The notes beneath the pieces were generated by a model. The model saw only the letters and a program-made list of their open reading frames with translations. It was not told where the DNA came from and did no database searches. A stretch of 64,000 nt of DNA, from the NCBI RefSeq assembly GCF_030580675.1, contig NZ_JAUQUB010000001.1, forward strand, positions 310,001-374,000, in the 5' to 3' direction. The position numbers were made by a program, and so were the translations under genes. This DNA comes from Antiquaquibacter soli. GTDB lineage: Bacteria; Actinomycetota; Actinomycetes; Actinomycetales; Microbacteriaceae. This document shows, piece after piece, positions 16,448-24,911 of this stretch; positions within the stretch are counted from its first letter, which is position 1; each line of letters starts with the position of its first letter.

Positions 16448-16879
16448 ATGGCACCCAAGAAGAAGGTGACGGGGCTCATCAAGCTCCAGATCCAGGCCGG
16501 CGCCGCCAACCCTGCGCCGCCCATCGGCCCCGCGCTCGGTCAGCACGGCGTCAACATCATGGAGTTCTGCAAGGCGTACAACGCGGCGACCGAGTCGCAG
16601 CGCGGCAACGTCATCCCGGTGGAGATCACCGTCTACGAGGACCGTTCGTTCACGTTCATCCTCAAGACGCCCCCGGCCGCCGAGCTCATCAAGAAGGCCG
16701 CCGGCGTGCAGAAGGGGTCGTCGACCCCGCACACCGTGAAGGTTGCGAAGCTCACCAAGGACCAGGTCCGCGCGATCGCGGAGCAGAAGATGGTCGACCT
16801 GAACGCCAACGACATCGAGGGCGCGGAGAAGATCATCGCGGGCACCGCCCGTTCGATGGGGATCACGGTGGAGGCGTAA
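16448..16879 (+). CDS. rplK: 50S ribosomal protein L11
   Basis: A 143-residue protein of normal length that binds the GTPase-associated region of 23S rRNA. The N-terminal domain includes [20 protein letters not shown], the proline-rich segment contacted by thiopeptide antibiotics. The C-terminal rRNA-binding domain shows [19 protein letters not shown] and ends [15 protein letters not shown]. The ATG at 16448 is preceded by GAGAAGAG. rplA follows after two bases, giving the standard rplKA pair. Confidence 0.98.
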   Translation: MAPKKKVTGLIKLQIQAGAANPAPPIGPALGQHGVNIMEFCKAYNAATESQRGNVIPVEITVYEDRSFTFILKTPPAAELIKKAAGVQKGSSTPHTVKVAKLTKDQVRAIAEQKMVDLNANDIEGAEKIIAGTARSMGITVEA

Positions 16880-16881
16880 TC

Positions 16882-17574
16882 ATGGCGACGAAGTCCAAGG
16901 CATACCGCGCCGCCGCGGAGAAGATCGAAGAGGGCAAGCTCTACACCCCGAGCGAGGCTGTCGCCGTCGCGAAGGAGACCGGCTCGAAGAAGTTCGACTC
17001 GACCGTCGAGGTCGCGCTCAAGCTCGGCGTCGACCCCCGCAAGGCCGACCAGATGGTGCGCGGCACCGTCATCCTCCCGCACGGCACGGGCAAGACCGCC
17101 CGAGTCATCGTGTTCGCGACCGGCCCCGCGGCCGAGGCGGCCATCGCGGCCGGCGCTGACGAGGTGGGCGGCACCGAGCTCATCGACAAGGTGGCCGGCG
17201 GCTACACCGCGTTCGACGCGGCCGTCTCCACCCCGGAGCTCATGGGCCAGGTCGGTCGACTCGGCAAGGTGCTCGGCCCCCGCGGCCTCATGCCCAACCC
17301 GAAGACCGGCACCGTGACGCAGGACACCGCGAAGGCCGTGTCCGACATCAAGGGCGGAAAGATCGAGTTCCGTGTCGACAAGCACGCCAACGTCCACTTC
17401 GTGGTCGGCAAGGCGGGCTTCTCGGCGGACCAGCTCACCGACAACATCAAGGCCGCGATCGACGAGATCGTGCGCGCCAAGCCGTCGAGCTCGAAGGGTC
17501 GCTACATCACGAAGGGCACCGTGTCGACGACGTTCGGCCCGGGCATCCCGCTCGACGTGAACAGCCTGGTCTAA
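16882..17574 (+). CDS. rplA: 50S ribosomal protein L1
   Basis: A 230-residue protein of normal length for the L1 stalk, and in most bacteria a translational repressor of its own operon. Recognisable blocks are [32 protein letters not shown], the signature GKLGPRG-type segment [16 protein letters not shown] near residues 128-145, and [15 protein letters not shown]. Codon use is strongly biased to C-ending codons, as in other highly expressed genes here. rplJL, which usually follows closely, is instead about 14 kb downstream. Confidence 0.98.
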   Translation: MATKSKAYRAAAEKIEEGKLYTPSEAVAVAKETGSKKFDSTVEVALKLGVDPRKADQMVRGTVILPHGTGKTARVIVFATGPAAEAAIAAGADEVGGTELIDKVAGGYTAFDAAVSTPELMGQVGRLGKVLGPRGLMPNPKTGTVTQDTAKAVSDIKGGKIEFRVDKHANVHFVVGKAGFSADQLTDNIKAAIDEIVRAKPSSSKGRYITKGTVSTTFGPGIPLDVNSLV

Positions 17575-17594
17575 CCAGCACGCACTGCAGAGGA

Positions 17595-17622
17595 GGGGGT
17601 CGACTTCGGTCGGCCCCCTTTT
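17595..17622 (+). terminator. Intrinsic terminator after rplA
   Basis: A ten-base stem (17595-17604 with 17609-17618, one T-G wobble) capped by a TTCG tetraloop and followed by TTTT. It lies 20 bases past the rplA stop and just before the acetyltransferase GTG. This is one of the clearest Rho-independent terminators in the window. Confidence 0.9.
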
Positions 17623-17630
17623 CGCGTACC

Positions 17631-18164
17631 GTGAGTTGCGTGCTGATCCGCCCTGCCCGGCCCGACGACGCGGCCGCCCTCTCCGAGCTCGCCGCCCTCA
17701 CCTTCCCGCTCGCGTGCCCGCCGGATGCCCTCCCCGAGTCGATCGCGGAGTTCATCGCCAGCACCCTCACGCAGGCCCACTTCGAGGGCTACCTCGCCGA
17801 CCCCGATCGTGAGCTCTTCGTTGCGGACGAGGAGGGTGCGCTCGTCGGCTACACGATGCTCGTCCACGGTGAGCCGTACGACTCGGACGTGCGGGCGGTC
17901 GTGACGGCGCGGCCCGCCACCGAGCTGAGCAAGGTGTACGTGCATCCCGACCATCACGGCGCGGGGCTCGCGGCGCAGCTCGTCGAGCGCTCCGTCGCTG
18001 CGGCGCGCGCTCGCGGTGCCGTCGTCGTCTGGCTCGGCGTCAACCAGCAGAACGAGCGAGCGAACCGCTTCTACGCGAAGCAGGGCTTCGAGCGCGTCGG
18101 CACGAAGCGCTTCAAGGTGGGCGCGCGCTTCGAGGACGACTTCGTGAGGGCGCTCGCCCTCTAG
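17631..18164 (+). CDS. GNAT family N-acetyltransferase
   Basis: A 177-residue GCN5-related acetyltransferase using acetyl-CoA. Motif A is seen as [20 protein letters not shown] (about 103-122), where the pyrophosphate-binding loop corresponds to HHGAGLA, and motif B as NERANRFYAKQGFERVG near 141-157. The substrate cannot be told; candidates include small amines, ribosomal protein N-termini or antibiotics. The GTG at 17631 begins only 8 bases past the rplA terminator, so it probably has a very short leader or its own weak promoter. Confidence 0.9.
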   Translation: MSCVLIRPARPDDAAALSELAALTFPLACPPDALPESIAEFIASTLTQAHFEGYLADPDRELFVADEEGALVGYTMLVHGEPYDSDVRAVVTARPATELSKVYVHPDHHGAGLAAQLVERSVAAARARGAVVVWLGVNQQNERANRFYAKQGFERVGTKRFKVGARFEDDFVRALAL

Positions 18165-18211
18165 CGCGCCGTGCGGCTAAGGTGAACCCGACTAACGTCT
18201 GGGGAGGAACC

Positions 18212-18817
18212 ATGCGCTCGCGACTCGCTCTCATTCCGGCGCTCGCCGTGGCGGCCGTCGTCACACTCGCAGGATGCTCGGCTCCCGCTCCCGACCCGGG
18301 TGCCGTCGACCTCGACCCCTCCGCGACGGAGGACCCCAGTGGCCCGGATGCCTCGGGCGGCGGCTGCCTCGTCGGCACCTGGGAGCTCGACGGCCAGCGC
18401 AACGCCGAGCAGCTGCAGGAGAACTTCGCCGCGAACGGCGCGGAGATCAGCGCGACGTCGGTCGAGGGCGGCGTGACGCTGACCATCGACGACGCCACGA
18501 TGACCTACGACTCGGACATCACATACACGATGACGGGCGACATGCAGGGCCTCGAGATCGTCATCGTGCAGAACCAAGCGGGTGTGAGCAGCGGGTCGTG
18601 GTCGGAGGCCGACGGCGTCGTGACCTTCTCCGACTGGTCGAACGGCATCGCGGTCGGAAACACGGTGACGATCGGCGGCGTCGCGACGGAGTTCCCGATC
18701 GAGATCCCCGAGGACCTCGGCTCGGGCACCGACATGGATGTGACGTGCTCTGGCGACTCGCTCGAGACGAAGCCGCAGCAGAGCCCCTTCACGGGGTACT
18801 GGTCGCGCGTCGGCTAG
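18212..18817 (+). CDS. Secreted lipoprotein, function unknown
   Basis: A 201-residue lipoprotein. The signal peptide MRSRLALIPALAVAAVVTL is followed by lipobox LAGC with the lipidated Cys at about residue 22, then an Asp/Pro/Ser-rich linker. The mature part has two Cys and beta-type strands (GTWELDGQRNAEQLQENF; VTLTIDDATMTYDSDITYT), reminiscent of lipocalin-like domains, but I do not recognise a named family. The ATG at 18212 has GGGGAGG at ideal spacing; an in-frame ATG at 18182 would place extra residues ahead of the signal. It is monocistronic and converges on the oxidoreductase gene. Confidence 0.85.
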   Translation: MRSRLALIPALAVAAVVTLAGCSAPAPDPGAVDLDPSATEDPSGPDASGGGCLVGTWELDGQRNAEQLQENFAANGAEISATSVEGGVTLTIDDATMTYDSDITYTMTGDMQGLEIVIVQNQAGVSSGSWSEADGVVTFSDWSNGIAVGNTVTIGGVATEFPIEIPEDLGSGTDMDVTCSGDSLETKPQQSPFTGYWSRVG

Positions 18818-18824
18818 TGCCGCG

Positions 18825-19790
18825 CTACCCGTCGGAGACCTTGAGCACGACCTTGCCGCGGGTGTGACCCGACTCGAGGGCGCGGTGGGCGGCCGCCGCA
18901 TCCTCGAGCTCGAAGACCTGGTCCACAAACACGCGTACGTCTCCCGAGTCGAGGAGCCGCGAGATCACGGCGAGAGTCGAGCCGTCGGGTGAGACCCGGA
19001 AACCGGTCGAGCGCATCCCGGCGGCGGTCGCCTCCTCCGTCATGGTCGGCCAGCTTCCGGTGGGCACGGTGACGATGAGGCCGCCGGGCTTGAGTGCGGC
19101 GAGGGAGCGCGAGCCCGTGTCATCCGCTGCGTTGCCGATCAGGTCGATGACGACGTCGGCATTCGAGACGACGTCCTCGAAGCGGGTCGCGGTGTAGTCG
19201 ACGAATTCGCGCGCGCCCAAGTCGCGCAGCCAGTCCTCGTTGCGCGGGCTGCCGGTCGCGATGACGTGGCCGCCGAAGAACGACGCGAACTGCACGGCGA
19301 AGTGGCCGACGCCCCCCGCGCCGGCGTGGATCAGGATGCGCTGGCCCTCGTGAGCCTTGGCGACGTCCACCACGGCACCCCAGGCGGTGAGCGCAGCAAG
19401 CGGCACCCCCGCCGCCTCGACGTGCGACAGGGCGCGGGGCTTGCGGGCGAGGAACATCGCCGGCACTGCCGCGTACTCGGCGTAGGCGCCCGCGATGCGC
19501 GGCACCATCGTCATGCCGTAGACCTCGTCGCCGGGCTTGAGCGGGTGCGACTCGAAGGGGGACTCGACGACGATGCCGCTGAGGTCGTTGCCCAGGATGG
19601 CCGGCCACGAGGGAATCTGGCTGGACACGCCCTTGCCCGAGCGGGTCTTGACGTCGATCGGGTTCACTCCTGCAGCCACGACCTTGACGACGAACTCGGC
19701 GTTGACGCGAGTGGGCCGCGCAACCTCGGCCAGGCGCAGGACATCTGCCTCGCCCGTCTCGTCGATGACGACGGCCTTCATGGTGCTCAT
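18825..19790 (-). CDS. MDR-superfamily NADP-dependent oxidoreductase (quinone reductase-like)
   Basis: A 321-residue medium-chain dehydrogenase/reductase. The GroES-like N-terminal domain has VAAGVNPIDVKTRSG and GNDLSGIVVE. The Rossmann domain (about 125-265) has the nucleotide-binding stretch ILIHAGAGGVGHFAVQFA. The zinc-binding Cys cluster of alcohol dehydrogenases is absent, pointing to the zinc-independent quinone/enone reductase branch. The start at 19790 (MSTMKAVV) has GGGGAGAG upstream on its strand. The 91-base gap to the Nudix gene must contain divergent promoters. The substrate is unknown. Confidence 0.9.
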   Translation of the reverse strand: MSTMKAVVIDETGEADVLRLAEVARPTRVNAEFVVKVVAAGVNPIDVKTRSGKGVSSQIPSWPAILGNDLSGIVVESPFESHPLKPGDEVYGMTMVPRIAGAYAEYAAVPAMFLARKPRALSHVEAAGVPLAALTAWGAVVDVAKAHEGQRILIHAGAGGVGHFAVQFASFFGGHVIATGSPRNEDWLRDLGAREFVDYTATRFEDVVSNADVVIDLIGNAADDTGSRSLAALKPGGLIVTVPTGSWPTMTEEATAAGMRSTGFRVSPDGSTLAVISRLLDSGDVRVFVDQVFELEDAAAAHRALESGHTRGKVVLKVSDG

Positions 19791-19881
19791 TGCTCTCCCC
19801 GCACGTGTTCCCCACACAGTAAATGGTGTGAATGATTCGGCGTTGTTACGGCAAGGTCACCGCGCTGCTAACTTTTGATTC

Positions 19882-20493
19882 GTGCCCGCCGAGTCCCCGC
19901 CCGACCGCAATCCCCGGGTGCGCGTCGAGGAGGTGCGACTCCTCAGCGACAACTGGTATCGACTGCACACGACGACCTTCGAGTACCTCGGCGACGACGG
20001 CGAGTGGTCGACCCAGAGCCGCGAAACCTACGACCGCGGCAACGGCGCGACGATCCTGCTCTACGACGCCCAGCGACGCACGGTGCTGCTCACCCAGCAG
20101 TTCCGGTACCCGGTGTATATCAACGACCACCCCGACGGCGTCATGCTCGAGACCGCGGCGGGGCTGCTCGACGACGACGATCCCGAGACGGCGATCCGCC
20201 GCGAGGCGATCGAGGAGACCGGGCATCAGGTCGGCGAGGTCACGCACGTCTTCGATGTGTACATGAGCCCGGGCTCCGTCACCGAGCGGCTCCACTTCTA
20301 CGCCGCGCCCTACGACAGCGCGACCCGTCGGCACGCCGGCGGTGGGCTCGCCGACGAGGGCGAGCACATCACGGTCGTCGAGCTCGGCATCGACGAGGCT
20401 CTCGGGATGATCGAGGACGGGCGGATCCAGGACGCGAAGACGATCATGCTGCTGCAGTGGTCGGTGTTGAGGGGCCTATTTGCGCAGGGCTGA
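19882..20493 (+). CDS. Nudix hydrolase (NudK/ADP-ribose pyrophosphatase-like)
   Basis: A 203-residue protein. The Nudix box spans about 94-116, reading GLLDDDDPETAIRREAIEET, so the REx2EE core is intact. Upstream, ATILLYDAQRRTVLLTQQFR and downstream MSPGSVTERLHFY resemble the GDP-mannose/ADP-ribose pyrophosphatase branch (NudK/NudF). It would hydrolyse a nucleoside diphosphate sugar to NMP plus sugar phosphate with a divalent metal. GTG start at 19882. Its last 14 bases overlap the DUF998 gene, suggesting coupling. Confidence 0.9.
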   Translation: MPAESPPDRNPRVRVEEVRLLSDNWYRLHTTTFEYLGDDGEWSTQSRETYDRGNGATILLYDAQRRTVLLTQQFRYPVYINDHPDGVMLETAAGLLDDDDPETAIRREAIEETGHQVGEVTHVFDVYMSPGSVTERLHFYAAPYDSATRRHAGGGLADEGEHITVVELGIDEALGMIEDGRIQDAKTIMLLQWSVLRGLFAQG

Positions 20494-21148
20494 GTTCGCC
20501 GCCGCCGTCGGCGGGAGCATCCTGGTTCTCGTCGCTCTCGCGCTCATCTGGGGAGCGCGGCTGACGATCCCGCGCGAGCTCTACGTGAGCGAGCTCGGTG
20601 CGGTGGGGATGCCCACCGCCGCCGTATTCGAGGTGGCCCTCCTCCTCATCGTCGCGGGCGGGAGCGCCGTCGCGTGGGCGGGGCGGAGCATCCGGTCGTC
20701 GGTTCGCGTACTGAGCGCGTGGACCCCCGCGATCTCGCTCTGGATCGGCTGCGCGCTGTTCCTCTTCGCGTCGCAGGTGACGTGCACGAGCGGGTGCCCG
20801 CTGCCGTACGGTCCGTCGTTCACGTGGCAGGACTTCCTGCACACCCTCGCTGCCGTGCTCGCGTTCGCGGCGGCGTGCTGGGCGATGCTGCAGACCTCGT
20901 TCGCGAGGTCGCACCCGCTGCTGGCCGGCCTGTCGATGGCGACGGGCATCCTGGTCGCGGTGATCGCGGCGACCGGCGGCCTGTTCTCGCTGTTCCGGTT
21001 CCAGGTGGAGCTCGGCAGCCGCTTGGAGTTCGTGGCGACGACCCTCGCGATCGCGTGGCTCGTGATCGTCGGGGTGGTGCTCGCGGTGCGCGCCGCGCGG
21101 GCGACTCCCGCCTCAGCGGCGCAGGAGGCCGAGCAGCTGGTCGGCTAG
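20480..21148 (+). CDS. DUF998-type integral membrane protein
   Basis: A 222-residue protein with about six hydrophobic segments, consistent with the DUF998 family. The first helix follows the start directly (AAAVGGSILVLVALALIWG). A Cys pair in VTCTSGCPLPYGPSF lies on a loop near 95-105, followed by TWQDFLHTLAAVLAF, a pattern I associate with DUF998. The TTG start at 20480 overlaps the Nudix gene by 14 bases and has GAGGGG upstream. The 3' end overlaps the convergent YqaJ gene by 36 bases. Function is unknown. Confidence 0.75.
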   Translation: MRRAEFAAAVGGSILVLVALALIWGARLTIPRELYVSELGAVGMPTAAVFEVALLLIVAGGSAVAWAGRSIRSSVRVLSAWTPAISLWIGCALFLFASQVTCTSGCPLPYGPSFTWQDFLHTLAAVLAFAAACWAMLQTSFARSHPLLAGLSMATGILVAVIAATGGLFSLFRFQVELGSRLEFVATTLAIAWLVIVGVVLAVRAARATPASAAQEAEQLVG

Positions 21149-21721
21149 CCCCACGAGCACGTGGATCTCGTTGTCGTCGCGTTCGACCCACTGCCAGCGC
21201 GGCTCGGCGGCGATCGGTACGAACCCCTCGTGCTGCTCCCACACGACGAGGGTGCGCTCGGCCCCGAGCACGTACTGCTGCCACCACACCTGCCGCAGAT
21301 AGGAGCGGGGGATGCTTCGCCACGGCTTTCCCGTGGTCTTGATCTCCGACAGCACGACCGCTCCGCCCTGCACCGCCACCCCGTCGGGGGTCGCGAGGTG
21401 CTGCGGGTTCCCGTCCGCGTGGAAGAGCGTGGTGCTCGGCGGGATGCCGTGGGTCGCGCGCACCCACCGGGCGATCTCCGGCTCGCGGGCTCGGCCGTGG
21501 TCGGTGAACGCGTTACCGGTGAAGCCGGAGCCGAGCAGCTTGTCCCGCGCGACCGACCGAACGGCGGCGAGGCTCGACAGCCGCGCCGCATCCGTCGCCG
21601 TCACCCCGCGACTGCGGGCGCGGATCCACGCGACGCGATCCTCGGCGTGCGCGACGACACGGTCGAGGTGGGTCGTGACGGGCCGCTCCCAGAGGTCGAG
21701 CTCGGGCTGGTAGGCGGTCAC
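21113..21721 (-). CDS. YqaJ-like recombinase/exonuclease family protein
   Basis: A 202-residue PD-(D/E)xK nuclease of the YqaJ/lambda-exonuclease type. The N-terminal part has FTDHGRAREPEIARWV, and the catalytic core has LATPDGVA (Asp) then VVLSEIKTTGKPW (Glu-x-Lys), followed by WWQQYVLGAERTLVVWE. Such enzymes degrade one strand of dsDNA from ends and act with single-strand annealing proteins in phages. No partner recombinase or phage gene is nearby, so a stand-alone chromosomal copy is likely. GTG start at 21721. Its 3' end overlaps DUF998 on the opposite strand. Confidence 0.85.
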   Translation of the reverse strand: MTAYQPELDLWERPVTTHLDRVVAHAEDRVAWIRARSRGVTATDAARLSSLAAVRSVARDKLLGSGFTGNAFTDHGRAREPEIARWVRATHGIPPSTTLFHADGNPQHLATPDGVAVQGGAVVLSEIKTTGKPWRSIPRSYLRQVWWQQYVLGAERTLVVWEQHEGFVPIAAEPRWQWVERDDNEIHVLVGLADQLLGLLRR

Positions 21722-21778
21722 CGGTCCATTGTGCCCCGGCGCACCGACGGTACCCTCCCCGGCGCACCGGAGGTGGTG

Positions 21779-22930
21779 TCAGCGGGCGAGGAGGGCCGTG
21801 ACGCCATCGGTGGACAGGGCCTCGTCGCGGGCGAGCACTCCGGCGCCGATGACGCCCGCGCGGTCGCCCGTGACGGATGCCTCGAGCCCCACCTGGCGCG
21901 CGGCCTCCGGCAACGCGGGGTCGTAGAGCACCGCGCGCACGCCGTCGACGAGCGGAGGCAGCGCGAGCGTGCTGCCGAGCACGACGGTCGCCGGGTTGAT
22001 GAGGCTCACGCACGACAGGAGCACTTCGCCGAGGTCGCGACCGGCCTGCTGGAGCGCGGCGGTGGCTCGGGCATCCCCGCTCCCGACGAGCGTCGCGACG
22101 TCTTCGGCGGTGGCGACTCCGAGCGCGCGAGCGAGCGCTCCGCCGGAGGCGAGCGCCTCGAGGCAGCCCTCCTTGCCGCACGAGCAGCGCACACCCGTGC
22201 CGCGCGCGACGCGCACGTGTCCGAGGTCGCCCGCGGTGCCGCGCGCCCCGCGCTGCAGTCGACCGCCCGAGACGATCCCCGCGCCGATACCGGTCGCGAT
22301 CTTGATGAACAGCACGTCGTCGGTGTCGGGCAGTGCGACGGTGCGCTCGCCGACGGCCATGATGTTGACGTCGTTGTCGACGAGCGCCGGGATGCCCAGC
22401 TCCCGCATCGACCAGGCGGGCACGTCGAAGCCGTCCCACCCGGGCATGATGGGAGGCTGCAGCGGGCGCCCGGTGGCGTGCTCGACGGGACCGGGCAGGC
22501 CGATGCCGAGGGCGATGAGGTCGGACTCGGCGCGACCGAGGCTGGAGAGCAGCGCGCGAGCGGTGGCCGCGACGTCCTCGAGCACGGCGTCGGGACCGTC
22601 GGCGATCGGCCGTACGTGCATCTCGAGGGCGAGGACGTTGGCGTCGAGGTCGAGCACGGCGACGCGCTGGTGGCGCGCTCCGCAGTCGACGGCGAGGATG
22701 AGCCGCGCCCCCGGGTCGATGGCGAACCGGTAGGCCGGTCGCCCGCCACTCGACACGGCGTCGCCCACGGGACGCACGAGTCCCACGCCCACGAGCTCGT
22801 CGACGCGCAAGCCGACGGTGGATCGGGCGAGCCCGGCGAGCTCCGCGAGCTCGGCACGGGTGCGCGGCACCCCGTCGCGCAGCAGCTGGAAGAGCTCGCT
22901 CGCGCCCGAGGGCGGGGCGGGAAGGGTCAT
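21779..22930 (-). CDS. ROK family transcriptional regulator
   Basis: A 383-residue protein. An N-terminal winged helix-turn-helix (about 10-65; RTRAELAELAGLARSTVGLRVDELV) is fused to a ROK sugar-kinase-like domain. The ATP/phosphate region LAVDCGARHQRVAVLDL and the ROK signature with zinc-site residues (GVRCSCGKEGCLEAL, about 255-270, preceded by GHVRV) are present, so the domain can probably bind metal and sugar. It is divergent from a xylose-isomerase-like gene and an MocA-like oxidoreductase and probably controls them in response to their sugar substrate. The ATG at 22930 lies 87 bases from the divergent start. Confidence 0.9.
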   Translation of the reverse strand: MTLPAPPSGASELFQLLRDGVPRTRAELAELAGLARSTVGLRVDELVGVGLVRPVGDAVSSGGRPAYRFAIDPGARLILAVDCGARHQRVAVLDLDANVLALEMHVRPIADGPDAVLEDVAATARALLSSLGRAESDLIALGIGLPGPVEHATGRPLQPPIMPGWDGFDVPAWSMRELGIPALVDNDVNIMAVGERTVALPDTDDVLFIKIATGIGAGIVSGGRLQRGARGTAGDLGHVRVARGTGVRCSCGKEGCLEALASGGALARALGVATAEDVATLVGSGDARATAALQQAGRDLGEVLLSCVSLINPATVVLGSTLALPPLVDGVRAVLYDPALPEAARQVGLEASVTGDRAGVIGAGVLARDEALSTDGVTALLAR

Positions 22931-22956
22931 TTCGTCAGTAAAGCAGAACTTTGTTT

Positions 22957-22977
22957 GGCCGTCGACCTAAGTCGGCC
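22957..22977. promoter_or_regulatory. Inverted repeat in ROK/sugar-gene divergent promoter
   Basis: GGCCGTC and GTCGGCC (one mismatch) with a 7-base spacer lie in the centre of the 87-base divergent gap. AAAGCAGAACTTT, another short dyad, lies just left. Either could be the ROK operator; assignment is by position only. Confidence 0.35.
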
Positions 22978-23017
22978 TAGAGTAAGCACGGCCGCAATTC
23001 GCTTCAAAGGAGACCTC

Positions 23018-23764
23018 GTGAGCGCCCAGCCCCTGTCCGTCCAGCTGTACTCGGTGCGCGACGCGTTCGCCGCCGACCCCGCGGCCGCCCTCGCCCGACT
23101 CGCGGAGATCGGATTCACCACCGTCGAGCTCTACGGCTTCGTGGACCGCGCTGACGAGTTCGCTGCACTCCTACCCCCAGCCGGACTGACCGCGTCGTCC
23201 GCTCACGCGAGCCTCGTCGGCCAGGACGTCGTGCCCGTCTTCGAGGCGGCGAAGAAGGTGGGCGTGACCAAGATCATCGACCCGTTCATCCCCGCCGAGC
23301 GCTGGCAGACCTCCGACGACGTCGTGGCGATCGCTACCGAGCTCAACCGGGTCTCCGCCATCGCCGCGGACATCGGTATCTCGGTCGGCTACCACAACCA
23401 CGCGTGGGAGCTGTCGACGAAGGTGGACGGCACGACGGCGCTCGAGGCGCTCGCCGACAACCTCGACCCGGCCGTCTTCCTCGAGGTCGACACCTACTGG
23501 AGCTTCGTCGGCGGCGTCGACCCCGTCGGACTCCTCGGCCGCCTCGGCGATCGCGTACAGTTCATCCACGTCAAGGATGGCGAGCCCACCGGCGACACGA
23601 AGGCCCAGCAGCCCGCCGGCTCGGGCGAGGTGCCCGTGCTCGACGTTCTCGCCGCCGCGCCCCAGGCCGTGCGCGTGGTCGAGTTCGACGACTACGCGGG
23701 CGACGTGTTCGACGGGCTCGCAGCATCCGTGTCCTTCCTCACCTCGAATGGAGAGTCCCTGTGA
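23018..23764 (+). CDS. Sugar phosphate isomerase/epimerase (xylose isomerase-like TIM barrel)
   Basis: A 248-residue AP-endonuclease-2-type TIM barrel. It starts LSVQLYSVRDAFAADPAAAL, as is typical of IolE/IolH-like isomerases. Probable metal ligands are the Glu in YHNHAWEL (with flanking His), VFLEVDTYWSF, FIHVKDGE and VVEFDDY. The GTG at 23018 has AAAGGAG at good spacing; the frame is open far upstream but that part is antiphase to the ROK gene. Its stop overlaps the MocA-like gene (GTGA). It should isomerise a keto-sugar or inositol derivative in a two-step pathway with that oxidoreductase. Confidence 0.9.
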   Translation: MSAQPLSVQLYSVRDAFAADPAAALARLAEIGFTTVELYGFVDRADEFAALLPPAGLTASSAHASLVGQDVVPVFEAAKKVGVTKIIDPFIPAERWQTSDDVVAIATELNRVSAIAADIGISVGYHNHAWELSTKVDGTTALEALADNLDPAVFLEVDTYWSFVGGVDPVGLLGRLGDRVQFIHVKDGEPTGDTKAQQPAGSGEVPVLDVLAAAPQAVRVVEFDDYAGDVFDGLAASVSFLTSNGESL

Positions 23765-24861
23765 CCGCAACCGGTCCCGTCGGAGTCGGCGTCATCGGCG
23801 CCGGAGTCATCAGCACCCAGTACCTCGACAACCTGACGACGTTCCCGGATGTCCGGGTGCTCTTCGTCTCGGACATCGACGTCTCCCGCGCTCAGGCCCA
23901 GGCGGAGAAGTACGGCGTCCCCGGATTCGGAACCACCGAGGAGCTCCTCGCGCACCCGGACATCGAGATCGTCGTCAACCTGACCATTCCGGCGGCGCAC
24001 GTCGAGGTCGCCCGGCAGGCTCTCGCGGCGGGGAAGAACGTGTGGACGGAGAAGCCGATCGCGCTCGACCGCGAGAGCGGCGCCGGGTTGCTCGCCGAGG
24101 CCCAGCGACTCGGTCTGCGCGTCGCGACCGCGCCCGACACCTTCCTCGGCGCGGGCCTCCAGGCGGGGCGCCGCCTCATCGAGGATGGACGCATCGGCAC
24201 GCCGCTGACCGCGCTGACCCTGTTCCAGGCGTCGGGGCCGGAGTCGTGGCATCCCAACCCCGACTTCCTCTACGCGAAGGGCGCCGGCCCGCTGTTCGAC
24301 ATGGGCCCGTACTACCTCACGACACTCGTGCAGAACCTCGGCCCCGTGAAGCGCGTGGCCGCGACCGCATCGCAGTCGCGCTCGACCCGCGTGATCGGCT
24401 CCGGCCCGCGAGCCGGCGAAGAGTTCACGGTGGAGGTGCCGACGCACATCAGCGCGCTGCTCGAGTTCGAGAGCGGGGCGTCCGCCCAGTCGGTCTTCAG
24501 CTTCCAGTCGCACCTGTCGCGCACCGGCTTCGTCGAGATCGCCGGCACCGAGGGCACGCTCGTCTTCCCCGACCCGAACATGTTCGACGGCGACCTCACG
24601 CTGTTCGGCGCGTCGGGCGACCCGGAGACCATCCCGACGACCAAGCTCGCCGAGCGCGGTACGGGAGTCGTCGATCTGGCGCGAGCGATCCGAGGCGGAG
24701 TGCCGGAGCGGGCGTCGGGCGAGCTCGCCTTCCACGTGCTCGACATCATGGTGTCGATCATCGAAGCAGCCGAGTCGGCGGCGTTCGTCGAGGTGGCCAG
24801 CACGGTCGAGGTGCAGCCGTCGCTCCCGACGGACTGGGACCCCCGCGCAGCCACGCTGTAG
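23761..24861 (+). CDS. Gfo/Idh/MocA family oxidoreductase
   Basis: A 366-residue NAD(P)-dependent sugar dehydrogenase. The Rossmann fingerprint is GVGVIGAGVISTQYLDNL near residues 6-24, the catalytic signature EKPIALDRESG (Lys of EKP) near 98, and the C-terminal barrel-like domain starts GRIGTPLTALTLFQ. The next conserved block is GPLFDMGPYYLTTLVQNLGPV, whose Asp/Tyr region normally supplies active-site residues. It is translationally coupled to the upstream isomerase. Together they probably oxidise and isomerise a glycoside-derived sugar or inositol; the exact substrate is unknown. Confidence 0.92.
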   Translation: MTATGPVGVGVIGAGVISTQYLDNLTTFPDVRVLFVSDIDVSRAQAQAEKYGVPGFGTTEELLAHPDIEIVVNLTIPAAHVEVARQALAAGKNVWTEKPIALDRESGAGLLAEAQRLGLRVATAPDTFLGAGLQAGRRLIEDGRIGTPLTALTLFQASGPESWHPNPDFLYAKGAGPLFDMGPYYLTTLVQNLGPVKRVAATASQSRSTRVIGSGPRAGEEFTVEVPTHISALLEFESGASAQSVFSFQSHLSRTGFVEIAGTEGTLVFPDPNMFDGDLTLFGASGDPETIPTTKLAERGTGVVDLARAIRGGVPERASGELAFHVLDIMVSIIEAAESAAFVEVASTVEVQPSLPTDWDPRAATL

Positions 24862-24911
24862 CCGATACTCTGGGCGGGTACCCGACATCCCCGACCCGAG
24901 CTGAGGTTGCC

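Noticed and set aside
21161-23017. A very long plus-strand frame preceding the xylose-isomerase-like gene
   Set aside because: It is antisense to the YqaJ and ROK genes; the ribosome site AAAGGAG fixes the start at 23018.
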